Assembly (NCBI GenBank): GCA_030613785.1
Contig: JAUWLF010000043.1
Location: 1-33,231 of the forward strand
DNA length: 33,231 nucleotides
Origin: Chloroflexota bacterium
Lineage (GTDB): Bacteria; Chloroflexota; Anaerolineae; UBA7937; B3-Chlor
Direction of reading: 5' to 3'
Under the pieces are notes generated by a model. It ran no database searches. It was not told where the DNA came from and saw only the letters and a program-made list of their open reading frames with translations. The translations under genes were made by a program, and so were the position numbers. Positions 7,699 to 15,876 of this stretch are shown one piece after another. Positions within the stretch are counted from its first letter, which is position 1. Each line of letters starts with the position of its first letter.

Positions 7699-8517
7699 GT
7701 GACCATCTATGGTTTGCTGAGCAGGCTCGACGCTTCCTCTTTCCTGGGATTCAGAATCTGGGAGTTTTCCTTTCGTAGTTTGGGGACAGAATATGGTCTC
7801 ACCTTTCTCAAGGACATTGTCCTCCGTCACCCTCTTAAGACGCTTGAAGGCGTCTTGAAGTACCGGAGTATTTTGCGAGAGGGAAGGGATCACGAGGATG
7901 TCACTCTACTGTTTAAGGGTTCTGAAGATGACCTGGTCGCGCGCCTGGCGACTGCGAGGTCGCAGCTCCTGGTAGCGGTGGGTTTTTGTCAGAAGCCTTT
8001 GCGCCCAGAATGCCCCTCTGGGCGCGCCAATCACGATTGCGCATTCTTGGACCAACTGGACCTGGAGCATGCGGACGGGTTGGTCCATCCCGCCTGTCTT
8101 CAGTGCGAGATCAAGAGGTTGGGCAGTGAGGCACTGTTGGCGGGAGCCAGCATGTACATCATGACCTCCGCCTTGGACATAGCCCGTGACGTAATGATCC
8201 CCAGCGTAGATCACGGGCGGTTCACAAGCGTTCTGATGTGCCTATGCCCCTACTCGGTGCGAGCAATAGCCTTGCCCCTGATCATCTGCGGCATAGAGGG
8301 CTTTGTCATTGGCTACGCGTCGGGGAACTGTGTGGACTATGAGCAGTGGTCGTTGGCAGATGCCGGTGTCAAGAAGGAGAGGACGACGTTGAGCCCGTCA
8401 GCGCACCGCAGGATACTGGCGATGCTGAGAGATCTCTCTGGGCGCAGAACCAAAGAAAGGTCGCGGTACGTCAGGTTCGTGCACGAGGGGAATATCTACA
8501 TGCCGGTCAGTCGGTAG
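7699..8517 (+). CDS. Conserved-looking protein of unknown function with clustered cysteines
   Basis: A 272-residue protein I do not recognise. GTG 7699 is chosen because GGAGGAG at 7687-7693 is well placed; the frame is open back to 7522 but that part overlaps the methyltransferase gene antisense. The first 65 residues are amphipathic. The middle has a cysteine/histidine-rich stretch (GFCQKPLRPECPSGRANHDC, then HPACLQCEIKRLG). This is followed by a very structured segment with small residues (LLAGASMYIMTSALDIARDV), a CLCPYSV turn, and a hydrophobic ICGIEGFVIGYASGNCVDY stretch. The cysteine spacing suggests metal or iron-sulfur binding, but it matches no motif I can name. The next gene starts after its own promoter. 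Confidence 0.6.
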   Translation: MTIYGLLSRLDASSFLGFRIWEFSFRSLGTEYGLTFLKDIVLRHPLKTLEGVLKYRSILREGRDHEDVTLLFKGSEDDLVARLATARSQLLVAVGFCQKPLRPECPSGRANHDCAFLDQLDLEHADGLVHPACLQCEIKRLGSEALLAGASMYIMTSALDIARDVMIPSVDHGRFTSVLMCLCPYSVRAIALPLIICGIEGFVIGYASGNCVDYEQWSLADAGVKKERTTLSPSAHRRILAMLRDLSGRRTKERSRYVRFVHEGNIYMPVSR

Positions 8518-8526
8518 TGGCGAGTG

Positions 8527-8554
8527 TTGCGATCTAGCAGCAAACCGATATAAT
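8527..8554 (+). promoter_or_regulatory. Putative promoter upstream of the 97-residue protein
   Basis: TTGCGA (8527-8532), a 16-base spacer and a perfect TATAAT (8549-8554), 36 bases before the ATG at 8590. It could also drive the membrane-protein genes downstream. Confidence 0.5.
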
Positions 8555-8589
8555 TGAAGATGCTTCTATTGGCGAGCAGGGGGCGTGCG

Positions 8590-8883
8590 ATGGAGTTCTC
8601 CTACACGGCGATCTCAATAACCGGTGTGCCCGTCCGTCTCTTGGCGGAGAGATGGTCGTACACAAACGCCTGCTGCGACGAGGTGTTGGAGACCATCGAG
8701 CGGCCAGACTACATTCTGCGGGGCCGCAAGGATACCCTTGTAGCCGTACGGACCATGGCGGCAGGCCGCTATCTGCGGGTCAGATACCGGGTGCTGAGTC
8801 CCAGAGAAGGCTTTGTGATCTCTGCTCGCGTCACCTCGTCGCTCGATCACCTGACCGTGCTGTGGCGGACGCGGAGGCTGTGA
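8590..8883 (+). CDS. Small protein resembling DUF4258-type domains
   Basis: A 97-residue protein. The core reads VLETIERPDYILRGRKDT, then a strand LVAVRTMAAGRYLRVRYRV, then GFVISARVTS. This order (helix with an ETIExPD turn, then two or three strands) resembles DUF4258-like proteins, some of which are toxin-like and come with a small antitoxin. The N-terminal histidine typical of DUF4258 is not evident. A 34-codon frame follows at 8891-8995 but looks unlike known antitoxins. The start is ATG 8590 with AGGGGG upstream; ATG 8560 is in frame but sits too close to the TATAAT. The family link is tentative. Confidence 0.5.
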   Translation: MEFSYTAISITGVPVRLLAERWSYTNACCDEVLETIERPDYILRGRKDTLVAVRTMAAGRYLRVRYRVLSPREGFVISARVTSSLDHLTVLWRTRRL

Positions 8884-9006
8884 CATCGCGGTGCGGCGGA
8901 GCACTACTTTCGATGACCTCACAATGAGCTTGTGGTCGGTTATTGACGATCATGCCTGCCACTTGGATCTCATCAGGGAGATGAGCGGGGACTAGCGCAC
9001 TGGCTG

Positions 9007-10053
9007 ATGGAGTTTCGCGAGCAAATCACCACAGGGGTCATCTACTTCGTCTTTGCCTATCTCGTCGCCCTGGGGTTCTGGCAACTCATAGGCGCGTGGC
9101 AACGTTTGAAAGCCCTCTCGTGGCTGGGCAGCATCGTGAGGGCTCGATGGGGCCATCTGCTGGGCTCAGCTCTCATGGTGCTGGCCTGTCTTTGGTTCTT
9201 TGGGACGAGGACGGAGGACATTTTCTCTCCTGGGCCTGCCAGCAGCGAGTTCCTCTTCTTTCTGGCAGCCGGACTTCTCTCTGCTTTGGCGACTACAATC
9301 TTGATCTCCCTGATCGTCGGCAAGGTGTGGAGCCTTGCGGGACGACGCGACGAGACCGTGCACCATCACACGGAGACGGTCTCCTTCAAAGGCGGACGCG
9401 CGGCTCTGCATCTGCCCTCGTCTCGGGATGGTCCCTGCCCTGTGGTCTGCATGGTGCCCCGGCCCGGCGAAGGCATGGAAACCTTGAAGACGATGGCCGC
9501 TCGTCTGGTCAAGGGGGGATTCGCCTCTCTGGTCTTGGACGTGAGATCCGGGGATTCATGGCAGTACCCAGATCTCCTGGCCCTCTTGCCTCGCGCCATT
9601 GCCTATCTGGAGGACAGATCGGAGACTGATGCCAGGAGGCTTGGTGCCTTGGGGGTAGGGCTAGGAGGGGACTTGGTGGTCCGTGCTGCTGCCTCAGACA
9701 AGCAGATCCGAGCAGTCGTGGCTCTCTCCCCTCTCCTTGTGCAGTCCAGCGTCGAGCCTGGCCTCGACCTACTGCGGGAGATGTCCTATCCGGAGGCTAT
9801 CCGTTGGACATACCTTCATGGAGCTGGTGAACTGGTGACAAGCCTGGGGGCTGGGGAGCATATCCCCGAACTGGATCCTCGACCGGTGCTCGTGGTCTAC
9901 GGGAAGGAAGACAGGGTGGCCTGTCCGGCGGACCTACTTCCCCTGCTGGGCGGTCCCAAGGTCAAGCTGATACCGGAACGGGGACATCGAGACCTAGTCT
10001 GTGATGCAAGGGTTCTCTCCTCGACAGTGGGTTGGTTTCGCAGTCACTTGTAG
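9007..10053 (+). CDS. Membrane-anchored alpha/beta-hydrolase-fold protein lacking the nucleophile
   Basis: A 348-residue protein. The N-terminal 100 residues contain about three hydrophobic segments (near 10-28, 48-66 and 77-103), and the rest is an alpha/beta-hydrolase domain. The segment CPVVCMVPRPGEGMETLKTMA is the oxyanion/lid region, LASLVLDVR-type strands follow, and LGALGVGLGGDLVVRAA is the nucleophile elbow. The expected GxSxG is GVGLGG, so Gly218 stands where the serine should be. The acid (YGKEDRV) and histidine (PERGHRDLV) positions are retained. It may therefore be a non-hydrolytic binding protein or use another chemistry. It is followed after 8 bases by the PAP2 gene, whose ribosome binding site overlaps this stop codon, so the two are probably co-expressed at the membrane. 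Confidence 0.72.
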   Translation: MEFREQITTGVIYFVFAYLVALGFWQLIGAWQRLKALSWLGSIVRARWGHLLGSALMVLACLWFFGTRTEDIFSPGPASSEFLFFLAAGLLSALATTILISLIVGKVWSLAGRRDETVHHHTETVSFKGGRAALHLPSSRDGPCPVVCMVPRPGEGMETLKTMAARLVKGGFASLVLDVRSGDSWQYPDLLALLPRAIAYLEDRSETDARRLGALGVGLGGDLVVRAAASDKQIRAVVALSPLLVQSSVEPGLDLLREMSYPEAIRWTYLHGAGELVTSLGAGEHIPELDPRPVLVVYGKEDRVACPADLLPLLGGPKVKLIPERGHRDLVCDARVLSSTVGWFRSHL

Positions 10054-10061
10054 GAGGTGCG

Positions 10062-10640
10062 ATGGCGTTTGATATCGGGCTTTTCAATGTCGTCAACGGG
10101 TTCGCTACACAGGTCCCGCTCTTGGACAGCTTGATGCGCTTGCTGGTCAACGACTATTTCGTGCCCACGGCTCTTTGCCTCCTGACCGCGGCCCTCTGGT
10201 TCGCTGGGGACACCAAGGGACAGAGAAGGCTGAACCAGCGAACAGTCGTGTGCATTGTCGTGGCCGTGCTGCTGGCCAATCTCCTCGTGAAGCTTTGCAA
10301 TGTGGTCTACTTCAGGCCCCGCCCCTTCTCCGTGCAGCAGGTGAACTTGCTTTTCTATCGGCCTTCCGATTCGTCATTACCCAGCAACACCGCCGCTGTC
10401 GGTCTCGCTTTCGCTGGTATGGCCTGGCAGCGCCATCGCTGGCTGGGCGTGGTCATGGGGGCGTTGGCGGGGTTGTTCGCTTTCGCTCGCATCTATTGTG
10501 GGGTGCACTACCCTTTGGACGTGATAGCTGGTGGACTGCTCGGAGTCGTTTCCGCCTATGTGGTGGGTAAAACTCAGAGGTTGCTGGAGCCACTCACTGC
10601 CGCCATTGCTGGTGTGGGTCGGAGGCTGTATCTGGCATGA
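10062..10640 (+). CDS. PAP2-superfamily membrane phosphatase-like protein
   Basis: A 192-residue protein with about five membrane segments. PAP2 motifs are recognisable: YFRPRPF (motif 1, the RPRPF part), SSLPSNTAAVGLAFAG (motif 2) and ARIYCGVHYPLDVIAGG (motif 3 with Arg, catalytic His and Asp). Motif 2 is normally PSGH or PSNH; here it is PSNT, so the general-acid histidine is missing. The usual motif-1 lysine is also three residues further away than in KX6RP. Family members dephosphorylate undecaprenyl pyrophosphate or phosphatidate. ATG 10062 is preceded by a perfect AGGAGGTG. The next gene is a large lipid-linked-glycosyltransferase-like membrane protein, so an envelope role is likely if it is active. 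Confidence 0.78.
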   Translation: MAFDIGLFNVVNGFATQVPLLDSLMRLLVNDYFVPTALCLLTAALWFAGDTKGQRRLNQRTVVCIVVAVLLANLLVKLCNVVYFRPRPFSVQQVNLLFYRPSDSSLPSNTAAVGLAFAGMAWQRHRWLGVVMGALAGLFAFARIYCGVHYPLDVIAGGLLGVVSAYVVGKTQRLLEPLTAAIAGVGRRLYLA

Positions 10641-10684
10641 AGGCCGTCGCCGTACCCCACAGGGACTGCCTGCGATCCTGATCT

Positions 10685-12766
10685 ATGTCAAGACGAGGAC
10701 TGTTCTTCAAGAGAGCGCGGCCTCATCTTGTTGCCCTTGGCGGCTACCTATTGCTGACCATCCTCATGACCTATCCCCTGCTTCTCCAACTGACCACGGT
10801 AATCCCTGGCGACGGGTTCGATGGCTGGCAGAACTACTGGAATATGTGGTGGGTCAAGACCGCGGTCCTGGATTTGCATCAGAGCCCTTTCTTCACAACT
10901 GATCTCTACTACCCCACTGGGTACAGTCTCCTGTTCCACACCCTGAACATCTTCAATTCGCTGCTGACCTTGCCCATCCAGCTGTGCTTTGGCGTCACCG
11001 TTTCCTACAACTTTGTGGTCATCTTCTCCTTCGTCGTGGGAGGCTATGGCGCCTATCTGCTGGGGCTTCACGTTATCCAGGCACAGGCGGAGCTGAGCGA
11101 CCATCTCGCAGCCTTCTTGGCTGGCGTCATCTTCACCTTTGCTCCCTTCCATTTCGCACATCTCTTGGGACACATGCAGGTGATATCTCTGGAGTGGCTG
11201 CCCTTCTATGTGCTGGCGCTGGTTAGATCTCTTGCACCTGGGCGGATGCGCCCTATGCCCCACATTGTAATGGCTGTTGTTTTCTTGGTCTTCGCTGGCC
11301 TCTGCGATTGGTACTTCGCTGTCTATCTGCTCATCTTCACGGCACTCTATCTGGGTTACAGGATCTGGGTCGATCGTCAGCCTCGGATCGCTCTGTTGAA
11401 GACTGGGCTGATACTGGTGCTGGGCGGCATCGTCCTCTCTCCTCTGCTGGTACCGATGGTCGTGGAGGCTGTGCGGGATCCTGGCTATCTGCTATCTCCT
11501 TTTGACACTACGGTGCGCCTCTCGGCTGATCTGCTGGCCTTCGTAATCCCCAATGAGTTTCATCCTCTCTGGGGAGAGGCGGCCGCGGACTTGGCCGAGG
11601 GCTTCACCAGCAGTACCTCCGAAAGGATGGTGTTCGCGGGGTACATTCCCCTGGCTCTGGCTGGATACGCCGTGTGGGCCAGGAGACGTGCGGCGGCCTT
11701 CTGGCTCGCCAGCGGACTGGCGTTCTTCATGCTGTCTTTGGGACCCTATCTGCACATTGCGGGGCGGGAGATCCCCATCCCCCTGCCCTATCTGGCTGTT
11801 TATCGTCTTCTGCCTTTCTTCAGGATCGCTCGTTCAGTGAGCCGCTTCGATGCCATGGTCATGCTCAGTCTGGCACCCTTGGCGGCTCTGGGCTTGAGGC
11901 AGCTGGTATCTCTTTTGCCGACAGCTAGACGGAGAATACTGGCTGTGGCAGCAATTGCCCTGGTCTGCTTTGAGTTCCTGCCGGTGCCGTACCCCATGGC
12001 TCAAGTAGACATCCCATCCTTCTATCAGGGGCTGGCCACGGAGGATGAGGAGTATGCCATCCTGGAGTTGCCCATGAACTGGGATCGTCCCGCTCACCTC
12101 CTCTATCAAACGGTCCATCACAAACCTATCATCGCGGGCTATGTGACTCGACCGAACCCCCTTTCTCTGGTGGAGAGAGTACCCGTTTTGCAGCACTTCC
12201 GTTTCTTGGGGCCGGACATCATAGCTCAGGATCCAAAAGAGGTTGCGCCAGAGGTTTTCAACTATCTGGGCGTCAGATACGTGATCTTGCACCAGTACAT
12301 GTTGCCGCCCGGTGGGGAGAGAGAGGCGGTCTTTGGATTGGTTGACAAGGTGCTGGGTGACCAGTTGCCTTGGTACCAAGATGGGCAGATCACCGTCTAT
12401 CGAGTGGGGGATCAGGAAGGAAGATCGCCATTGCTGGTGCTGGGTTTGGAGTGGGGAGAGCGGCGGGAGTGGCAGGGAGAACCAGCGCGGGAACTGGGGC
12501 CGGAGGCGACTTGCGCCATCATTGCCCCCTCAGAGGGTGAGGCGCGCCTGATTTTCACCGCCTTCAGCAAGGACGGCACACGCCCCCTGGAGCTGTATCT
12601 GAACGGCGAGGCCATTGGCACCTTCGAGATTGGTGGTCGGCCTGAAGAGTTCAAAACCGACTTGCTGCCCTTGGCGGAGGGTCTAAATGTTCTGCGACTA
12701 CGGGACAGAGGGGAGCGAAGACCCACGGTCGTCTTTACGTCTCTGGATCTCCGTGACAACCGGTGA
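10685..12766 (+). CDS. Large polytopic membrane protein, GT-C glycosyltransferase-like
   Basis: A 693-residue protein. After a basic N-terminus and a first membrane helix (residues 14-33), the first external loop holds GDGFDGWQNYWNMWW, an acidic motif like the catalytic loop of GT-C glycosyltransferases. About ten to twelve membrane segments follow up to roughly residue 430. The last 260 residues are soluble, with a region around DQLPWYQDGQITVYRVG and a terminal beta-rich part (LELYLNGEAIGTFEIGG) like a carbohydrate-binding or jelly-roll domain. This architecture is common in Chloroflexota and related phyla, usually annotated as glycosyltransferase or hypothetical. It probably uses a polyprenyl-phosphate sugar. 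ATG 10685 has no clear ribosome binding site. Its stop is only 5 bases from the stop of the convergent histidine phosphatase. Confidence 0.7.
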   Translation: MSRRGLFFKRARPHLVALGGYLLLTILMTYPLLLQLTTVIPGDGFDGWQNYWNMWWVKTAVLDLHQSPFFTTDLYYPTGYSLLFHTLNIFNSLLTLPIQLCFGVTVSYNFVVIFSFVVGGYGAYLLGLHVIQAQAELSDHLAAFLAGVIFTFAPFHFAHLLGHMQVISLEWLPFYVLALVRSLAPGRMRPMPHIVMAVVFLVFAGLCDWYFAVYLLIFTALYLGYRIWVDRQPRIALLKTGLILVLGGIVLSPLLVPMVVEAVRDPGYLLSPFDTTVRLSADLLAFVIPNEFHPLWGEAAADLAEGFTSSTSERMVFAGYIPLALAGYAVWARRRAAAFWLASGLAFFMLSLGPYLHIAGREIPIPLPYLAVYRLLPFFRIARSVSRFDAMVMLSLAPLAALGLRQLVSLLPTARRRILAVAAIALVCFEFLPVPYPMAQVDIPSFYQGLATEDEEYAILELPMNWDRPAHLLYQTVHHKPIIAGYVTRPNPLSLVERVPVLQHFRFLGPDIIAQDPKEVAPEVFNYLGVRYVILHQYMLPPGGEREAVFGLVDKVLGDQLPWYQDGQITVYRVGDQEGRSPLLVLGLEWGERREWQGEPARELGPEATCAIIAPSEGEARLIFTAFSKDGTRPLELYLNGEAIGTFEIGGRPEEFKTDLLPLAEGLNVLRLRDRGERRPTVVFTSLDLRDNR

Positions 12767-12771
12767 CCGGT

Positions 12772-13398
12772 CTAGGCGGAGTCTAGCTCTTGCGTCAGGA
12801 ACTCTAGAGAGCCCGTGTGGCTGAGATTGGTCAGCCGTGGTCCCCACTCGTCGAAGCGCAAGATGGTAAGGGAAGCCGGGGTGACCCAGATCCGTCCCAC
12901 GAGGTCCAAGGGTAGACCGATGTAGTACGCCACGGCTACCCTTATGGCGTCGGCGTGGCTGACTATGGCGATGTTGCCCTGCGGATGACTCTGCAGGAGC
13001 TCTTCCAGCTCCGTCGCTACCCGCACTTGCACTTCGTATATCGTCTCCGCGCCAGGGAAGCGTGTTCTGCTGGGATGGGCTTGGAACTCCTTCCACATAT
13101 CCGTCTTGAGGATGTCGTCCATCGCCTTGCCTGTCAGTTCCCCGTAATTGGTCTCTCCGAGAGACTCTCGTACCTGTATGTCCAGGCCGTGAGATGCGGC
13201 TATGGGGCCCGCTGTTTCCAGTGCACGTTCCAGGGGACTGGCGTATATGGCCTCCAGAGGAACAGGCTCTAGCCATCCAGCCAGGCGTGCTGCCTGTTCT
13301 CGCCCCTCTTCATTCAGCGAGATGCCAGGCGTCCATCCGGCGACCCGTTTTCCTACCCAGTCATTCAGTGCGTGGCGGATGAGTAACAGTCGGTTCAT
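12772..13398 (-). CDS. Histidine phosphatase family protein (phosphoglycerate mutase-like)
   Basis: A 208-residue histidine-phosphatase protein. LLIRHALNDW carries the phosphorylated histidine (RHG variant RHA). GWTPGISLNEEGREQAARL, YASPLERALETA, the acid-containing ETNYGELTGK, and the second catalytic His in NIAIVSHADAIRVAV complete the signature. Homologues are broad-specificity phosphatases or cofactor-dependent phosphoglycerate mutases; the length fits the phosphatase subgroup. ATG 13398 overlaps the TGA of the upstream mutase gene by 4 bases (ATGA), so translation is probably coupled. That links this protein to the alkaline-phosphatase-superfamily mutase in one metabolic step or as sequential enzymes. 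Confidence 0.85.
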   Translation of the reverse strand: MNRLLLIRHALNDWVGKRVAGWTPGISLNEEGREQAARLAGWLEPVPLEAIYASPLERALETAGPIAASHGLDIQVRESLGETNYGELTGKAMDDILKTDMWKEFQAHPSRTRFPGAETIYEVQVRVATELEELLQSHPQGNIAIVSHADAIRVAVAYYIGLPLDLVGRIWVTPASLTILRFDEWGPRLTNLSHTGSLEFLTQELDSA

Positions 13399-14987
13399 GT
13401 GACTTCTCTCACGGCCCTGCCTTCGCCGTGAACCAACCAGCGATACGTCTTCTCGATTCGATCCCAATTCTCCTCCCTATCAAGTGCCCAGAATCTGCCT
13501 ATTACAGATACCACTTCTCCCAGGCCCAGCTTATCCACAGCCTCCTCGACGCTCTCTATGTACCTGGCTCCGCTCTCCGGGTGCTCTCCCCGGCGACCCA
13601 ACATGGAGTGCACATACACCTCGCTCAGCCTCTCTCGCTTGGCGAGCTTCAACAAGGCCAGCAGGTGGTCCACAGAGCCGTGAGAACTGTAGAAGGACAC
13701 GATTCCCAGCAAATGAATTCGTGTGCCGTTGCTCTGCGCTCCCCTCATGGCCCAGAGGAAGGCCTCGTTCTCGAAGAAGGAGCCGTCATTGAGGGCCTGG
13801 TCTATCCTCAGCCTGTCGGAGTAGATTCTGCGCCCAGCCCCGAGATGCAGATGTCCTGCCTCGGAGTTGCCGACTGTGCCCTCCGGCATCCCCACTGCTC
13901 TGCCTGAAGCCTCCAGTGTGGTGAAGGCGTACTCCCTTTGCAGCCTGTCCATGACCGGCGTTTGAGCTTGGGCAATGAGGTTGCCGTATCGCTCTTCCCT
14001 GAAGCCCCACCCGTCCACGATCAAGAGCAGGACTCTTCTCTTGTCTGACGTCACTGGCGGCGCACCTGTGAGCAGGGTACGGCCTGTCATCGCCGCCGGT
14101 TTCGGAAGTCCCATGAGCTCAAGAATAGTTGGGGCGACGTCCGTCAGGTCTCCTCCACGCCTCAGACCCACCCGTTGGGGAGTGACGATGATGAAAGGTA
14201 CAGAGCTATCGGTGTGTCCGGTATCTATAGCGCCATCGGGATACAGCCATTTCTCTACGGTGCCGTGGTCGGCAGTGACCACCACGGTGATGTTCGCCTC
14301 TTGAGCTGCCTCCACCACCTGTCCGATGTGCGAGTCCACTGCCTCAGCAGCTGCCTTGATGGCCTCCTCGTTCTCGATGTGTCCTAGCACGTCGACGTTG
14401 ACGAAGTTGGCGAGGAGCAGACTATACGTTGGATCGCGCATATTGTGGACGATGGCCTCAGTGACCTGAGCGATGCTCATTTCAGGAACCTGGTCGTAGC
14501 TGGTCGCCTTGGGTGACGAGATGACGATTCTCTCCTCTCCTGGGAACGATCTACCCGCCTTGCCGCTGAGGAAGAACCCGAGATGGACGGCCTTCTCGGA
14601 CTCGGTGATCTTGACTTGCTTGAGTCCGTGTTCGCTGACGACCTGGCTCAAAGTGTGTTCGATCTTCGCCAAGGGCGGAAAGGCGACTTTCACATTCAGC
14701 TTCTCGTCGTACTGGATCATGGTGGCGAAGTTGGCGCTCAGGCCTTCTTCGGTCAGGAACTCGTGGAAGTCTGGATCTACGAACGAGCGGGTGAGTTCCA
14801 CTTCCCGCTCTCCACGGATGTCATAGAAGATGACGTAGTCCCCGTTCTGTATCCTACCTATTGGCATCCCCTCGTCATCTATCAGGACCAATGGTTCGAG
14901 GGCTTCGTCCTCCTCGCCACGGGCGTAGGCCTCTCTCACGGCTTGGGCCATCACGTAGGGTGATTTGGCGCGTGTATCGAGTGTCAT
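13395..14987 (-). CDS. Circularly permuted cofactor-independent phosphoglycerate mutase-like enzyme
   Basis: A single 530-codon frame containing all of an iPGM (GpmI) but in rotated order. Residues 1-305 match the canonical second part (from about canonical residue 207 to the C-terminus), and residues 318-530 match the canonical first part. Metal and catalytic residues are present: D325 (IVDGWG), the nucleophile S375 (VGNSEAGH), D199 and H203 (NVDVLGH), D240/H241 (TADHG) and H258 (DTGHT). Substrate residues corresponding to H123, R153, R185, R191, R261, R264 and K336 are kept as H436, R466, R498, R504, R58, R61 and K132. The DGRD loop reads GRRG, so the canonical D154 is lost. A short linker (about residues 303-317) joins the old C- and N-termini. 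ATG 14987 has AAGGA 7 bases upstream. Reaction: 3- to 2-phosphoglycerate interconversion or a related phosphotransfer, inferred. Confidence 0.88.
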   Translation of the reverse strand: MTLDTRAKSPYVMAQAVREAYARGEEDEALEPLVLIDDEGMPIGRIQNGDYVIFYDIRGEREVELTRSFVDPDFHEFLTEEGLSANFATMIQYDEKLNVKVAFPPLAKIEHTLSQVVSEHGLKQVKITESEKAVHLGFFLSGKAGRSFPGEERIVISSPKATSYDQVPEMSIAQVTEAIVHNMRDPTYSLLLANFVNVDVLGHIENEEAIKAAAEAVDSHIGQVVEAAQEANITVVVTADHGTVEKWLYPDGAIDTGHTDSSVPFIIVTPQRVGLRRGGDLTDVAPTILELMGLPKPAAMTGRTLLTGAPPVTSDKRRVLLLIVDGWGFREERYGNLIAQAQTPVMDRLQREYAFTTLEASGRAVGMPEGTVGNSEAGHLHLGAGRRIYSDRLRIDQALNDGSFFENEAFLWAMRGAQSNGTRIHLLGIVSFYSSHGSVDHLLALLKLAKRERLSEVYVHSMLGRRGEHPESGARYIESVEEAVDKLGLGEVVSVIGRFWALDREENWDRIEKTYRWLVHGEGRAVREVT

Positions 14988-15174
14988 TCAGCTATCCTTG
15001 CTCTTGTGCAGAAATCGATTCTCAAATCGGGGGCGCTACGGTTTCCTGAAGATGCTTCAAGCGACCCTGCGTTTCAGAGAGCGTCGGGCCCTGTTGCCAA
15101 TGTGCAATCTCACAACACCATGGTGAGCCGAATCAAGCCACGTCGCCCCTGAAAGCCGGTTCTCGAGACTCACC

Positions 15175-15663
15175 CTATCTGGGAAGATCAGGCTTGTCCA
15201 GCCCTAGATACGTGGCCCCGGTCGGAAAGCCCTCCCGCCAGTGGTCCAGAAGCATGGTTCTGAAGGCCTTGGGATAGACGGGGAACTCGTGCAATTCATC
15301 CAAGGGGAAGAAATGGGCATCGAAGATTAGCTGCTGTCCCTCACCGAGTTCCGGATCGTGGCCCACAGTCAGGCTACCTCCCGCGAGTCTTCCCAGAAAG
15401 TACAGTTCCAGGCAGTCAGATTGTTCCCAGAGCCACTCCAACCAGTAGACCATCCCCTCGATCTCCACGTCGAGCCCGGTTTCCTCTTTCACCTCCCGGA
15501 TGGCCGCATCGATGGCCGGTTCCGCATGGTTCACCAGCCCCCCGGGTGCCATCCACCACTCAGTGCCTGTCTTGCGAGAACGATGTCCCACCAGCAGTAC
15601 CTGCTCGTCTTGAAAGAGGAGCGTACGCACAGCAACGAGTTTCCTACCTAGATCTTGTTTCAT
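15175..15663 (-). CDS. NUDIX hydrolase
   Basis: A 162-residue protein with a complete Nudix box (residues 48-70, GGLVNHAEPAIDAAI then REVKEETGLDV), which binds the divalent metal and pyrophosphate. The preceding WWMAPGG is the usual entry strand. The substrate, a nucleoside diphosphate linked to another moiety, cannot be read from the sequence. The frame is open well upstream, but ATG 15663 is preferred: a TATAAT-containing promoter lies 32-60 bases before it, and the extra upstream residues look non-coding. The roughly 190 bases between this gene's 3' end and the start of the mutase gene hold two weak hairpins (5-bp stems) and no convincing promoter. Confidence 0.85.
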   Translation of the reverse strand: MKQDLGRKLVAVRTLLFQDEQVLLVGHRSRKTGTEWWMAPGGLVNHAEPAIDAAIREVKEETGLDVEIEGMVYWLEWLWEQSDCLELYFLGRLAGGSLTVGHDPELGEGQQLIFDAHFFPLDELHEFPVYPKAFRTMLLDHWREGFPTGATYLGLDKPDLPR

Positions 15664-15694
15664 CTTCTTGCCTGTATGAGTTCTGATCGGGCGG

Positions 15695-15723
15695 ATTATA
15701 TCATCTCTTCTGGGGGATGTACA
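15695..15723 (-). promoter_or_regulatory. Putative promoter of the NUDIX gene
   Basis: On the minus strand TGTACA (15723-15718), a 17-base spacer and a perfect TATAAT (15700-15695), about 32 bases before the ATG at 15663. Confidence 0.55.
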
Positions 15724-15807
15724 GATGGGTGGCTTGTCACCGGAATGTGTCCGGCAAGCTCGGGGGTGCCCCTTCGGGTGAACCGGCCGGGGCAAGCCGA
15801 GCCGGCG

Positions 15808-15836
15808 TTGCCTATTGAAGCGGTTTTGGGTACAAT
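15808..15836 (+). promoter_or_regulatory. Putative promoter of the DUF1385 gene
   Basis: TTGCCT (15808-15813), 17 bases, TACAAT (15831-15836), 41 bases before the TTG start at 15877. Confidence 0.55.
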
Positions 15837-15876
15837 CCTCCACGCGGACCAGTCTGCCATTTGCCAAGGAGGAACG

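Noticed and set aside
8891..8995. 34-codon frame after the DUF4258-like gene as a possible antitoxin
   Set aside because: It has a weak start context and no resemblance to known small antitoxins; the length is within chance.
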